Positions 1 through 6,718 of a DNA stretch of 12,157 nucleotides are shown in pieces. Below the pieces are notes generated by a model. That model did no database searches. It saw only the letters and a program-made list of their open reading frames with translations, and was not told the origin of the DNA. Every line of letters begins with the position of its first letter. The first letter of the stretch is position 1. This stretch comes from Lentisphaerota bacterium (GTDB taxonomy: Bacteria; Verrucomicrobiota; Kiritimatiellia; JAAZAB01): assembly GCA_020201415.1 (NCBI GenBank), contig JAIVGW010000036.1, forward strand, positions 1-12,157, in the 5' to 3' direction. A program made the translations under genes and the position numbers.

Positions 1-901
1 GAGTTTCGGCGGTCCACAGCCTGGGTTTAGTAATGTCTATCGTGGACTCGGCGCGCCCCTCTTTGGTTACTGCAGTTTCAACAGTGCTTATCGTTTCGCC
101 ACTCGGGGTCAGCAAGCTTGCAATAACAGTTGTCGGGTCGTTCACGGGACCGCTAACCTCAATTTTTATTGCGAACTTCGCATGATTAAGATCATCGATA
201 AGGTTAGCTTGTGTGAACACATCGCGGATGTGGGTAAGGGGCGTCGTGTAGCAGTAGACATCGCGGAATATACCGCTCAGCCACCACATATCCTGATCTT
301 CAATGTATGTGGCGTCAGTCCACCGGTAAACGCGGACCGCGATCAGGTTCTTCCCCGGCCGGATCATTTCGGTTATCCGGAATTCTGCGGCACAGCGGCT
401 GACCTGACTGTAGCCTGCGGGAATGCCGTTGATCCAAAGATGAAAGCCGGACTCCACACCCTCAAAGACAAGAAAGACTTACTGCCCCGTCCAGGAATCT
501 GGAACATTAAGCGTCCTGCGGTAGCAGCCGGTCGGGTTCTCTGCGGGAACGAACGGTGGATTCGGTTCAAAAGGATACTGGACATTTGTATAGATCGGCC
601 TGCCGAACCCCTGCAGTTCCCAGTGGCCTGGAACGGTTATGCCGGCCCAGTCGGCATCATCGAAATCCGGCAAATGAAAATCGGCGGGTGCCTGCTCCGG
701 ACAGTCGGCAATATGGAATTGCCACTTGCCATTAAGACAATGAACCGTATCGGGATCTGGCGGCAGAAGTGCATGGGCAGGCTCCTTGCCGCAGGCGAAC
801 ACGCCCTGGTTCTCCCAGTCACGCCCGCTTTTCTTCCGTGTGATAACGCCGCCTATCTCCGTGCGTTCATCGAAAAATCCGTTGTCTTCCCAGTCAATCA
901 T
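1..901 (-). pseudogene. GH2 beta-galactosidase (LacZ-like), N-terminal part, interrupted by an in-frame TAA; runs off the left edge
   Basis: The family (GH2) hydrolyses terminal beta-galactosides. The N-terminal sugar-binding domain is clear: RDWENQGVF and KEPAHA near residues 27-43, then LNGKWQF, DFDDADW, VPGHWELQGFG, PIYTNVQYPF and CYRRTLNVPDSW. After Gln140 a TAA (479-481) stops translation, but the same frame is open from 478 to position 1 and continues the family exactly: VFLVFEGVESGFHLWING, then AEFRITEMIRPGKNLIAVRV and YIEDQDMWWLSGIFRDVY. Relatives usually have WDGRQVFLHFEG here, so the TAA sits where a Gln codon (CAA) is expected, a one-base change. ATG at 901 is the first start in frame; there is only a weak AGG upstream. 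The catalytic TIM barrel would lie outside the window. The gene is last in the minus-strand operon, 49 bases after the epimerase. Assignment to GH2 is secure. Whether the stop is real or a base-call error cannot be decided here. Confidence 0.88.
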
Positions 902-950
902 AGCGAGCCTAAACTATAGATTTTATCCTGAATAAGCGATAACTGTTAAA

Positions 951-1928
951 CTAATTCAGGAGTTTCAGATCTTTTATTATCTTGTCTTCCCACGTGATTG
1001 TATCGGAATCCGGAATACGCTGCTGGAAATCGGGTGACTGCAAAATCCTGTTTATGCCTGTTTCCAGAGATATTTCAGGCTTGAATTCAGGAACGTCCCG
1101 GAAGATTTTTTCCGAACTGTAATATGTGATATGGGCAAATATGTAGCGACAGACATCGAATTTCGGAATATCCTGTTTCTCTAGAACCGCCAGAGGTACT
1201 CCCTTCAATTCGACTTCCCGTCCGATCACCCTCATTCCTGTGCGGTGGTAATCCGCCCATGAGATGTAACCACGGTTGGTCAGATTGTAGGTTTGACCTA
1301 TGCAATGTTTCTTTCCTAGTACTCCGGCGAAACCTAGTGCGGCATCGTCCACATGAAGAAACTGATGAAGTGCATTTCCATCGCCACAGATAAGAATAGG
1401 TTTGCCTTTGCGCACCCGGTCAATCCAGGAGAAATCCAAAGCTACCTGACGCAGTAGCCCAAGTCTTGTGCCGTAGGTCGTCGAAGGCTTGATTATTGTA
1501 ACAGGAAAAGCGTTCCGATAATATTCTTCAAGAAATACTGCGTCTGCGGCAACTTTGTTACGTCCGTAATCAGTAACCGGCCTCAGCGGGTGATCCTCAG
1601 TTACGGGAAGCCACAAGTAATCTATCCCATACGTGCAAACTGTAGAGCAATGGACCAGCTGTCCGACATGCGGGAAAGCGCGGATATCGCTTTTGGCATC
1701 TTCCGCGTTGAAACAGATCATGTCTATCGCCGCATCGAAAGATTCTTTCTGCATGGTCTTTTCGAACTCATCACGCTGGCTGCGATCTCCGCAAATTATG
1801 CGGACATCTTTTGGAACTGTTCCTCTTATCCCGCGATTATAGCAAGTTACTTCATGCCCTTTTTCCAAAAGGACGCGAACAATGCTCGTACTGATATTTC
1901 CGGTTCCACCAATTACACAGACTTTCAT
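951..1928 (-). CDS. NAD(P)-dependent epimerase/dehydratase, extended SDR family
   Basis: A 325-residue cytoplasmic Rossmann-fold enzyme, probably acting on a (nucleotide) sugar. The dinucleotide-binding loop GGTGNIS is at residues 7-13 and the catalytic YxxxK is Tyr121/Lys125 (DYGRNK), with CSTVCTYG (94-101) supplying the usual Ser/Thr. IKPSTTYGTR, FLHVDDAALGF and TYNLTNRGYISW are standard for extended SDRs. Length is normal for the family and the frame is unbroken, so this is the only undamaged gene of the left operon. Its ATG directly follows the TAA of the PHP gene with zero spacing, which implies translational coupling; a GGGGG run lies about 15 bases upstream, far for an SD site. Substrate is not predictable. 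The gene sits between a GH2 glycosidase and a secreted PHP protein, which suggests catabolism of a released sugar; that part is inference. Confidence 0.85.
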   Translation of the reverse strand: MKVCVIGGTGNISTSIVRVLLEKGHEVTCYNRGIRGTVPKDVRIICGDRSQRDEFEKTMQKESFDAAIDMICFNAEDAKSDIRAFPHVGQLVHCSTVCTYGIDYLWLPVTEDHPLRPVTDYGRNKVAADAVFLEEYYRNAFPVTIIKPSTTYGTRLGLLRQVALDFSWIDRVRKGKPILICGDGNALHQFLHVDDAALGFAGVLGKKHCIGQTYNLTNRGYISWADYHRTGMRVIGREVELKGVPLAVLEKQDIPKFDVCRYIFAHITYYSSEKIFRDVPEFKPEISLETGINRILQSPDFQQRIPDSDTITWEDKIIKDLKLLN

Positions 1929-2476
1929 TTATTTTAAATCTGCCCCCTTTATACAGGGAAGTAACACGGGAAGATTGATGTCGTTCATGTGAACATCATA
2001 CTTTTTGATCCTCTGGGTTGATTTGACTCCAGGCAGCAGGATGAATTTACCCAGATCTTCGAAATTTTCCTTGAGCTCCGCATAGGTCTTCAGGCGCACG
2101 GATGTGACATTTCCTTCAGTTTTAGTCTCAACCCAGTCTTTCCCAAAAGTCTGAACGTATTTGTTGAATATTTTTTGTGAGATATCCGCCGGCCATTTTT
2201 CTTTCTCATTCCTAGCAACAACCCCACGCCAGAAATCTTTGTCGTCCGCAAAGCGATTATGATCAGTTATGCTCAAAAAATCGTGTCCTCTCCGCTTATA
2301 TGCGTCGATCGCCTGCTCAGGGAATCCATACCCATCCGACCAATAGGTATGGGAATGCAACTGGCCGCGGAGCCACTTCAGCCCTTCTTCAACATGCGTG
2401 ATTTGACCTGTCAGTGTAATCAACAGAGTAACAGAAAAAAAACTGCTAATAGGGAACCTGTCTTGGTTTTATTCAT
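1929..2476 (-). pseudogene. Secreted PHP-domain metal-dependent phosphoesterase-like protein, frameshifted and C-terminally truncated
   Basis: The PHP domain is recognised by motif I, QLHSHTYWSDG (HxH), and motif II, SITDHN. Counted from a TTG at 2423 it is a 164-residue frame. An ATG at 2476, with GGA eight bases upstream, opens a different frame, MNKTKTGSLLAVFF, which hits TGA after the tract of eight T on the coding strand (2435-2442). One more T would join the frames and give MNKTKTGSLLAVFFSVTLL followed by ITLTGQ and the PHP domain, a convincing signal peptide. Further damage: the usual PGxE metal-ligand motif reads LLPGVKST (Glu to Lys), and the protein stops just after INLPVLLP where relatives continue for 100 or more residues. 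The stop abuts the epimerase ATG. Relatives in glycan loci are exported. Function is probably lost; PHP identity is well supported by the motifs. Confidence 0.8.
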
Positions 2477-2537
2477 CAAATTCCAATCTTTATAATTTTG
2501 GTTCCCTTTAAGGCAATTTCAAGATTCGCGTTTTACA

Positions 2538-4525
2538 TTACTCCAATCCGGTGTCTTCAACGAGATTTTCCATATTCTTCTTTTTCCTTGCCGCCGCTGC
2601 GGCCTTCTTCAGCCTTTTCTCTTCTATCGCCTTATGATCCGCATTAGGACGTATATAATCCGCTCTTATTATTTGACCTAAAGCCTCTGGATGCTTCTTG
2701 GATATTTCCTCAATCTGGTTCCAGTTGGCCTGCATTTTCGCCTTAAGCGCCGGATTTGGAGTCTTTGACTGAATAATCTGCTTCACCAATGCCTGGTTTT
2801 CTGTGTTCAACCTAAGATAATCAAGTCCTGCACGTACAAATGCGACCCTGTCGGAATATTCCTTTCCAGCCTTTGCCGTTTTTTCCGCAGACTTGTCAAG
2901 CAGGGCATACGTCGTCTTGAAGAACTCCGGGCTGAACGCCTCGAGCCAAGACTTCTTGCCACTCATCTGCTCAGCGCGGTTGTTCTCAAGCATAGTCCAG
3001 TATGCCTTAATGTCTTCCGCAGCGGGGCCGAATCCGGACTTGTAGTAGTCGTCCATTATCTCGTCAATATTCCCAGATGGATTCCATGCGAGCTGTGCCA
3101 TTATATAATACTCTGGTCCCTGCGTAGCCCAGTAAAACCACACTTGGTCTATCCATATCCCGATAATATCCTTTGATCCCATTCTCTTGAATATCTCTCC
3201 AGCTCCTCTGATGGCTGGTGGTCCACCGGTCTGCCATCTGACATGATCTCCGGTATTTGGACGCCATATCTGGTTTTTAGTCAGTTTCGCCCAAGCATCG
3301 AATTGATCAATTGATTTTGTGCCAATAGGAGAACTGCTGTCCACTCCGTTGGGATTAGAAAAACAATTCGCACAATTGGCTATGATTACATTGTCTTCCG
3401 GAATTGCTTTTATCGGAGCCGGACGCGTATATCCGTAGGCAATGATCAGCACCTTGTAATCCTTGCCGGGATAGCGTTCCTTCAGCTTGCGCGCAAGAAT
3501 ATTGGCAAATGTCACCTCGCGGTCTGACAAGGCAACTCCTTCAATTTTTGATTTTACCTTATCTCCGGGATAATTCCAAATTCTTTTTTCCCCTTCCGGA
3601 CTGTCCCACGCCCGGCATTTCTCGCAGATGCACATTCCTGAGCCGTAACCGTCGTTGGCGGCGGCATTGAAAACCGTGCGGTGCGGATTTACAGCTATGC
3701 ATTCCTCGACATCCTTTAGCCACTGCTCGACAACGGCGGGATTGCTCTGGCAGTTTTTGGCCATGCTCGTCTTGTTTTCTCTGCATTCCCTAGTTCCGTC
3801 CGGTTGCAATGCGAAATAATCGGGATGATCCTTGTAAAAGCGGTCATACCAGTTTCCGAAGCCGTGGCCACCTGTCGGAGCATAGAACGAATCGAGCTGG
3901 ACACGCTGTCTGCGAACCCACGCTCCTGAGTCAACATAAGGGTCTCCTCCCTGTTTGTAAATGGCAATCGGGCAGAATACTCCGCTCCTCATGCGGATCT
4001 TCGGATAATAGCGGAATTCAAAGGGCTTTAAAACTATTTTTACCTGTTTTGGAACCACTTCTCCATCATTTCCCGGCCAGAGCCAGCGCACACCGAGATT
4101 GTCCTGGAGAAAAGTGTAAACCGCATTCACCGTACCGTATTCGTACTGAAATCCCTTTACATCGCGGTTTGCCATCAGGAATCCAATCAGAATATTTTTT
4201 CTTTCCTGTTCCGTACTTCCACCCTTGATTGTGCGGTTCACTAGGTCATCCCAAACATCCCTCCCGACTATCGCAAGATTTTTACCGTCGCATTTTATCA
4301 GGATCTCCTCTGGATTCTTGAAATCAAAGTCAGTTCCAGGGAATATTTCCTTCAGCTTTGGCTGGAATCCGACCCAGATTGCGTGCTCGGGAACTGGCTC
4401 TGGCGTTCCTTCAATTATCTCCGGTTTTACGCCGCTGATCTTTCCGATGTATTCGGCCAGATCATTTGCCGCGATCCTGGTATAAAACGTGGCATCCTTT
4501 GGCAGTATTATCGGTCCCGGAAAAG
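2538..4525 (-). pseudogene. DUF4838 family protein (putative glycan-acting), 5'-truncated, no normal start
   Basis: A long frame belonging to DUF4838, a family common in secreted glycan-degradation loci, with a GH67-type N-terminal domain followed by a TIM-barrel-like part. Identity rests on IILPKDATFYTRIAANDLAEYI near the 5' end (about 4425-4510), IVGRDVWDD, FLQDNLGVRWLWPG, GGHGFGNWYDRF, HPDYFAL, and NDGYGSGMCICEKC with the family's CxCxxC cysteines. Homology is continuous upstream to about 4525, where it ends without an ATG, GTG or TTG and without a signal peptide. The first usable start is GTG at 4241, which has no SD site and would cut off about 95 residues of the N-terminal domain. The C-terminus ends in a Lys/Ala-rich charged tail. 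The gene heads the minus-strand operon, 61 bases before the PHP start. The truncation coincides with the change of strand and base composition near 4525. The assigned family has no settled biochemical activity that I can state. Confidence 0.82.
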
Positions 4526-4537
4526 GGTGGTAAACGC

Positions 4538-4663
4538 ATGCGCACGGTGCCCAAAGGCAAATGGACGCAGTGGCAGCCGATGACAGAGCGCTATCGCCGC
4601 TTCCGGCGCGCCCGCGCTCGTCTGGTCAAGCTTTTCGCCGAGATCATAAAACTGAGAGATTGA
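4538..4663 (+). pseudogene. Orphan 41-codon gene tail, unrecognised
   Basis: A short frame beginning at the ATG at 4538 reads MRTVPKGKWTQWQPMTERY and continues as a very basic amphipathic helix (RRFRRARARLVKLFAEI). No SD site precedes it. It starts immediately right of the point where the DUF4838 homology ends, on the opposite strand, so it looks like the C-terminal remnant of a gene cut by the same rearrangement. The ending vaguely recalls the C-terminal helix of small IS-associated proteins such as DUF6788, but I cannot confirm that. A real small protein or chance frame are alternatives. Confidence 0.3.
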
Positions 4664-4694
4664 CAGATCATGTCGCATCATATACGATACCAGC

Positions 4695-5126
4695 ATGCGC
4701 AAGAGATATCAGATTGTGATGGATTCAAATGTGCTCATCTCGGCATTGCGGTCCCGGCGTGGCCCATCGTTTCATCTGCTGGGCTTGATTGGTACTGGGA
4801 AGTTCGATGTCAGCCTGTCGGTTCCGCTCGTTTTAGAGTACGAGGAAGTTGCACGCCGAAATCGTTGGCACGACAAGCCATCGTGGATCTACGTATCAAG
4901 CATTCTTGACTATCTCTGCAAAGTCGGTCGCAAACATGAAATACATTTTCTGTGGAGGCCAAGAGAAAGAGACCCGAAGGACGACATGGTTCTTGAGGTT
5001 GCTGTGGCCGGCCAATGCGATTGTATCGTGACATACAACAAGAGGGATTTCGCCGAGGCGAAGTCTTTCGGAATTGAACTCCTGACGCCGAAGGAGTTTC
5101 TGGCGAGAATAGGAGAAGTGAAATGA
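4695..5126 (+). CDS. PIN-domain toxin of a type II toxin-antitoxin pair
   Basis: A 143-residue protein of the PIN family annotated as putative toxin component (COG1569/TIGR00305 type), expected to be a Mg2+-dependent ribonuclease. The acidic active-site set is visible: Asp10 in VMDSNVLISAL, Glu48 in PLVLEYEEV, Asp97 in DPKDDMVLE, and Asp118 in the ending TYNKRDF. The length is typical. ATG at 4695 gives the normal PIN N-terminus although no clear SD site is seen. The last four bases overlap the start of the antitoxin (ATGA at 5123-5126), so the two are translated together, toxin first. The pair is isolated between the broken DUF4838 and the hairpin region, as expected for a horizontally moving stability module. 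Confidence 0.87.
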   Translation: MRKRYQIVMDSNVLISALRSRRGPSFHLLGLIGTGKFDVSLSVPLVLEYEEVARRNRWHDKPSWIYVSSILDYLCKVGRKHEIHFLWRPRERDPKDDMVLEVAVAGQCDCIVTYNKRDFAEAKSFGIELLTPKEFLARIGEVK

Positions 5127-5359
5127 GTGCAATAAGCCTGAGGTTACCGGACTCACTGCATAACCGAGCCCGAATCCTCTCCAAGCAGGATCGTATCTCT
5201 ATCAATCAGTTCGTTGCAACGGCTGTGGCGGAGAAGATCGCCGCGCTGGAGACGGAGGACTACCTGACCAAACGCGCTGCTCGCGCGAGCCGGAAGAAGT
5301 TCGAAGAAGCCCTCGCCCAGATTCCCGACCGGGAACCAGACGAGCATGACAGGTTCTAA
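5123..5359 (+). CDS. Ribbon-helix-helix (CopG/HicB-like) antitoxin
   Basis: A 78-residue DNA-binding antitoxin. The N-terminal RHH fold is seen as ISLRLPDSLHNRARILSKQD (beta strand plus first helix) followed by RISINQFVATAVAEKIAAL (second helix). The charged C-terminal tail, residues about 50-78, ends in PDREPDEHDRF and would bind and neutralise the PIN toxin. A good SD site, AGGAG at 5111-5115, lies seven bases before the ATG, inside the end of the toxin gene. The start overlaps the toxin stop by four bases. RHH antitoxins usually autorepress their operon together with the toxin. No promoter or operator that I would defend is visible upstream of the pair. Confidence 0.85.
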   Translation: MSAISLRLPDSLHNRARILSKQDRISINQFVATAVAEKIAALETEDYLTKRAARASRKKFEEALAQIPDREPDEHDRF

Positions 5360-5370
5360 CAGCGAACAAC

Positions 5371-5430
5371 GACCTGAACGCGACAAGTGAAAGCCGGTCC
5401 GGAGCGCGTCTTCCCCTAGCGCGTTAGGTC
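5371..5430. repeat. attC-like inverted-repeat structure just after the antitoxin (candidate)
   Basis: GACCTGAACGCG (5371-5382) pairs with CGCGTTAGGTC (5420-5430), leaving one extrahelical G. Inside, after unpaired spacers of six bases on both sides, GAAAG (5389-5393) can pair with CTTC (5410-5413), leaving a terminal loop of 16 bases. The right end contains GTTAGGT (5423-5429), which fits the integron R' core GTTRRRY. Toxin-antitoxin pairs are frequent integron cassettes. Against it: the left R box carries an inserted base, and no second attC or integrase is seen. It may be only an inverted repeat. Confidence 0.33.
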
Positions 5431-5469
5431 AAGCGTTCGGCAATGCGAAGAACACATCACGTGCGATTT

Positions 5470-5485
5470 ACGGGCGGTAGCCCGT
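5470..5485. repeat. Short hairpin ACGGGC-GGTA-GCCCGT in a gene-poor stretch
   Basis: A perfect 6-bp stem with a GGTA loop lies in the 237 bases between the antitoxin and the SEC-C frame. Nearby, TTCCAG and CTGGAA form another spaced inverted repeat (about 5492-5527). Neither is followed by a T run, so I would not call an intrinsic terminator. Either could end convergent transcripts or belong to a dispersed intergenic repeat. Apart from these and the attC-like structure, I see nothing supportable in 5360-5596. Confidence 0.35.
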
Positions 5486-5596
5486 CAGACGACTTCCAGC
5501 GACCGCGCCTGCTGGCCATCACTGGAAATCCGCCTTTTACGCAAAGCGTAACTTTCAAGTCACTCCGAAGGCAAAAGAGACGGATTTTGATGCTTT

Positions 5597-5710
5597 TTAA
5601 GGCTTTGTAAGGCAACATGCCTTGTGCTTATGCCCCGATCCGCACGGGCAAGGCGCATTACGCCCGACTTTGGGCGGGACCCTCCCGCCTGTGACGTCCG
5701 GCAAAGGCAT
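5597..5710 (-). CDS. SEC-C motif mini-protein or gene remnant (zinc-binding CPC...CC)
   Basis: A 37-codon frame, missed by ordinary length cut-offs, starts at ATG 5710 (MPLPDVTGGRVPPKVG) and ends with GRNAPCPCGSGHKHKACC. This matches the SEC-C zinc motif known from the SecA C-terminus, where Cys21, Cys23, Cys32 and Cys33 would bind one metal ion. No SD site precedes the ATG. The same frame stays open upstream to a TGA near 5830, overlapping the 3' end of the AraC gene in another frame, so the motif may be the tail of a longer, decayed element. SEC-C occurs in SecA and in many otherwise unrelated bacterial proteins, so the role here is unknown. The motif itself is unmistakable; that it is expressed is not shown. 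Confidence 0.55.
   Translation of the reverse strand: MPLPDVTGGRVPPKVGRNAPCPCGSGHKHKACCLTKP
5673..5689. repeat. Stem-loop GGCGGGA-CCC-TCCCGCC
   Basis: A perfect 7-bp stem with a 3-base loop lies inside the SEC-C frame. It could be a structured element of the transcript, or simply reflect the GGRVPPK coding sequence. There is no T run, so it is not a convincing terminator. Confidence 0.4.
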
Positions 5711-5744
5711 GTTTTGAGGCGAACGAACTGCGCGATTACGCAGA

Positions 5745-6587
5745 TCACCAGCCGCCAACCCGGACAGGATTCTTGGTAAAATTACCTGTCTGCCCCTGCA
5801 ACGATAAATATTTAGCTTCGCTGAAAGTTTTCAGGTCTTCAGCGGCGTTATTTTCTGAGCTGAAATGCGAGACATGCTTAAAACCCAGCCGGTAAGTGAT
5901 TTCCTTCACCGAAAGCCTGGTGTGCGCGATGCAGTCCATGGCTTCCGCCAGCCGGCGCTGAGTGCGGTATTGGCTGGGCGAGATGCCGAATTCGGCGCGG
6001 AACAGCTCCCGGATATGTTCAGCCGAGTAGCCGGTTTGCCCGGCAAGCTCGTGCATCGGCCTCAAGCGTGAGTCCGGGCAATCCAACAGGACCTTCAATT
6101 GCCGGGCCGGCGTGTTTTTTACCGTGGTTCCGGCATGCTGTTCGAGGACATGGCGCAAAATACCCATAACGCCCAGTTCCAGGCGGATGGAGTTGAGAGG
6201 CAGCGGGTCCATGAACAGCTCGCGCATTAACGTCATTTCCTGTTGCCAATGAGGAACATGCGCCTGATCCAGTTGCGTAAGCATAGGCAGTTGGGTCCAC
6301 TTGCCCGCCAGGCGGATTTCCAGCATGCCGGGCGCTTTGGATCTGCGCCAGTGATCGGTATCCAGCATGATGCCCCAGGTTTCGCGCTGATGGTCATAGT
6401 CGAATTCGATTTCCGTGCCGCGGGCACTCAAAAGGAAAAACGGCTGGTTGTCCTTGACGGTCACACCGTTTGAATGCCATTTTCTGAGGCCGGCCAGGCT
6501 CAGGGTGATGGAGTGATACGCCTGGACATAGGTGCCTTTTTTGGCGTAGCGGAATGTGATTACGCTGGTTACACGGAAAGGCAGCAT
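5745..6587 (-). CDS. AraC-family transcriptional regulator with abnormal C-terminus
   Basis: A 280-residue regulator. The N-terminal ligand-sensing domain (about residues 1-150) has a cupin-like HSITLSLAGLRKWHSNG pattern. The first HTH of the C-terminal domain is MHELAGQTGYSAEHIRELF followed by GISPSQYRTQRRLAEA (about 178-216), and the second is LSVKEITYRLGFKHVSHFS (225-243). Normally a further 15-20 residues of the type RxFKxxxGxSPxxYR follow; instead the frame reads SENNAAEDLKTFSEAKYLS and onward to GGW without AraC character. The 3' end therefore seems replaced or frameshifted. ATG at 6587 has a good SD, GGAG six bases upstream. The gene is divergent from the beta-helix gene, the usual position of a local AraC activator, and presumably senses a sugar. 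Whether it still binds DNA properly with the altered end is uncertain. Confidence 0.85.
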   Translation of the reverse strand: MLPFRVTSVITFRYAKKGTYVQAYHSITLSLAGLRKWHSNGVTVKDNQPFFLLSARGTEIEFDYDHQRETWGIMLDTDHWRRSKAPGMLEIRLAGKWTQLPMLTQLDQAHVPHWQQEMTLMRELFMDPLPLNSIRLELGVMGILRHVLEQHAGTTVKNTPARQLKVLLDCPDSRLRPMHELAGQTGYSAEHIRELFRAEFGISPSQYRTQRRLAEAMDCIAHTRLSVKEITYRLGFKHVSHFSSENNAAEDLKTFSEAKYLSLQGQTGNFTKNPVRVGGW

Positions 6588-6604
6588 GCGTATCTCCGGA
6601 TTTT

Positions 6605-6646
6605 ATAAACCATCCTCGATAACCATAACGGCTGTTGCTTGACCAT
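6605..6646. promoter_or_regulatory. Repeated ACCAT boxes, candidate AraC operator
   Basis: In the 131-base divergent intergenic region, ATAAACCAT (6605-6613) is followed by ATAACCAT (6619-6626), and a third ACCAT is at 6642-6646 overlapping the candidate -35 box. AraC-type regulators bind direct half-sites, so these are plausible operators. The repeats are short and could be chance. Confidence 0.35.
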
Positions 6647-6667
6647 TGTAGTATGCCGGAATAAACT
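6639..6667 (+). promoter_or_regulatory. Candidate sigma70-type promoter for the beta-helix gene
   Basis: TTGACC (6639-6644) and TAAACT (6662-6667) are separated by 17 bases, matching five and four of six consensus positions. It lies about 50 bases upstream of the chosen start codon. The overlap of its -35 box with an ACCAT repeat would fit control by the divergent AraC gene. Confidence 0.45.
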
Positions 6668-6718
6668 GCCTATGTCGAACTGATTTGTACACGCGGCATG
6701 GGAAACAGGGTCTCAACC

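Noticed and set aside
182..919. 245-codon plus-strand frame opposite the beta-galactosidase
   Set aside because: It is antisense to a clear GH2 coding frame, has no recognisable domain, and arises from codon bias of the real gene.
5443..5610. 55-codon plus-strand frame in the hairpin region
   Set aside because: Basic, low-complexity translation without a recognisable domain or SD site, and it contains the hairpins.
5673..5689. Bidirectional intrinsic terminator between the TA pair and the AraC gene
   Set aside because: Stable stem but no T run on either side, and it lies inside the SEC-C frame.
5560..5748. 62-codon minus-strand frame overlapping the SEC-C frame
   Set aside because: The SEC-C motif lies in the other frame of the same strand; this frame shows no domain.
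6698..6718. Upstream ATG start for the beta-helix protein
   Set aside because: No SD site before it, and it adds seven residues in front of a normal signal peptide; the ATG at 6719 has AGGG at good spacing.
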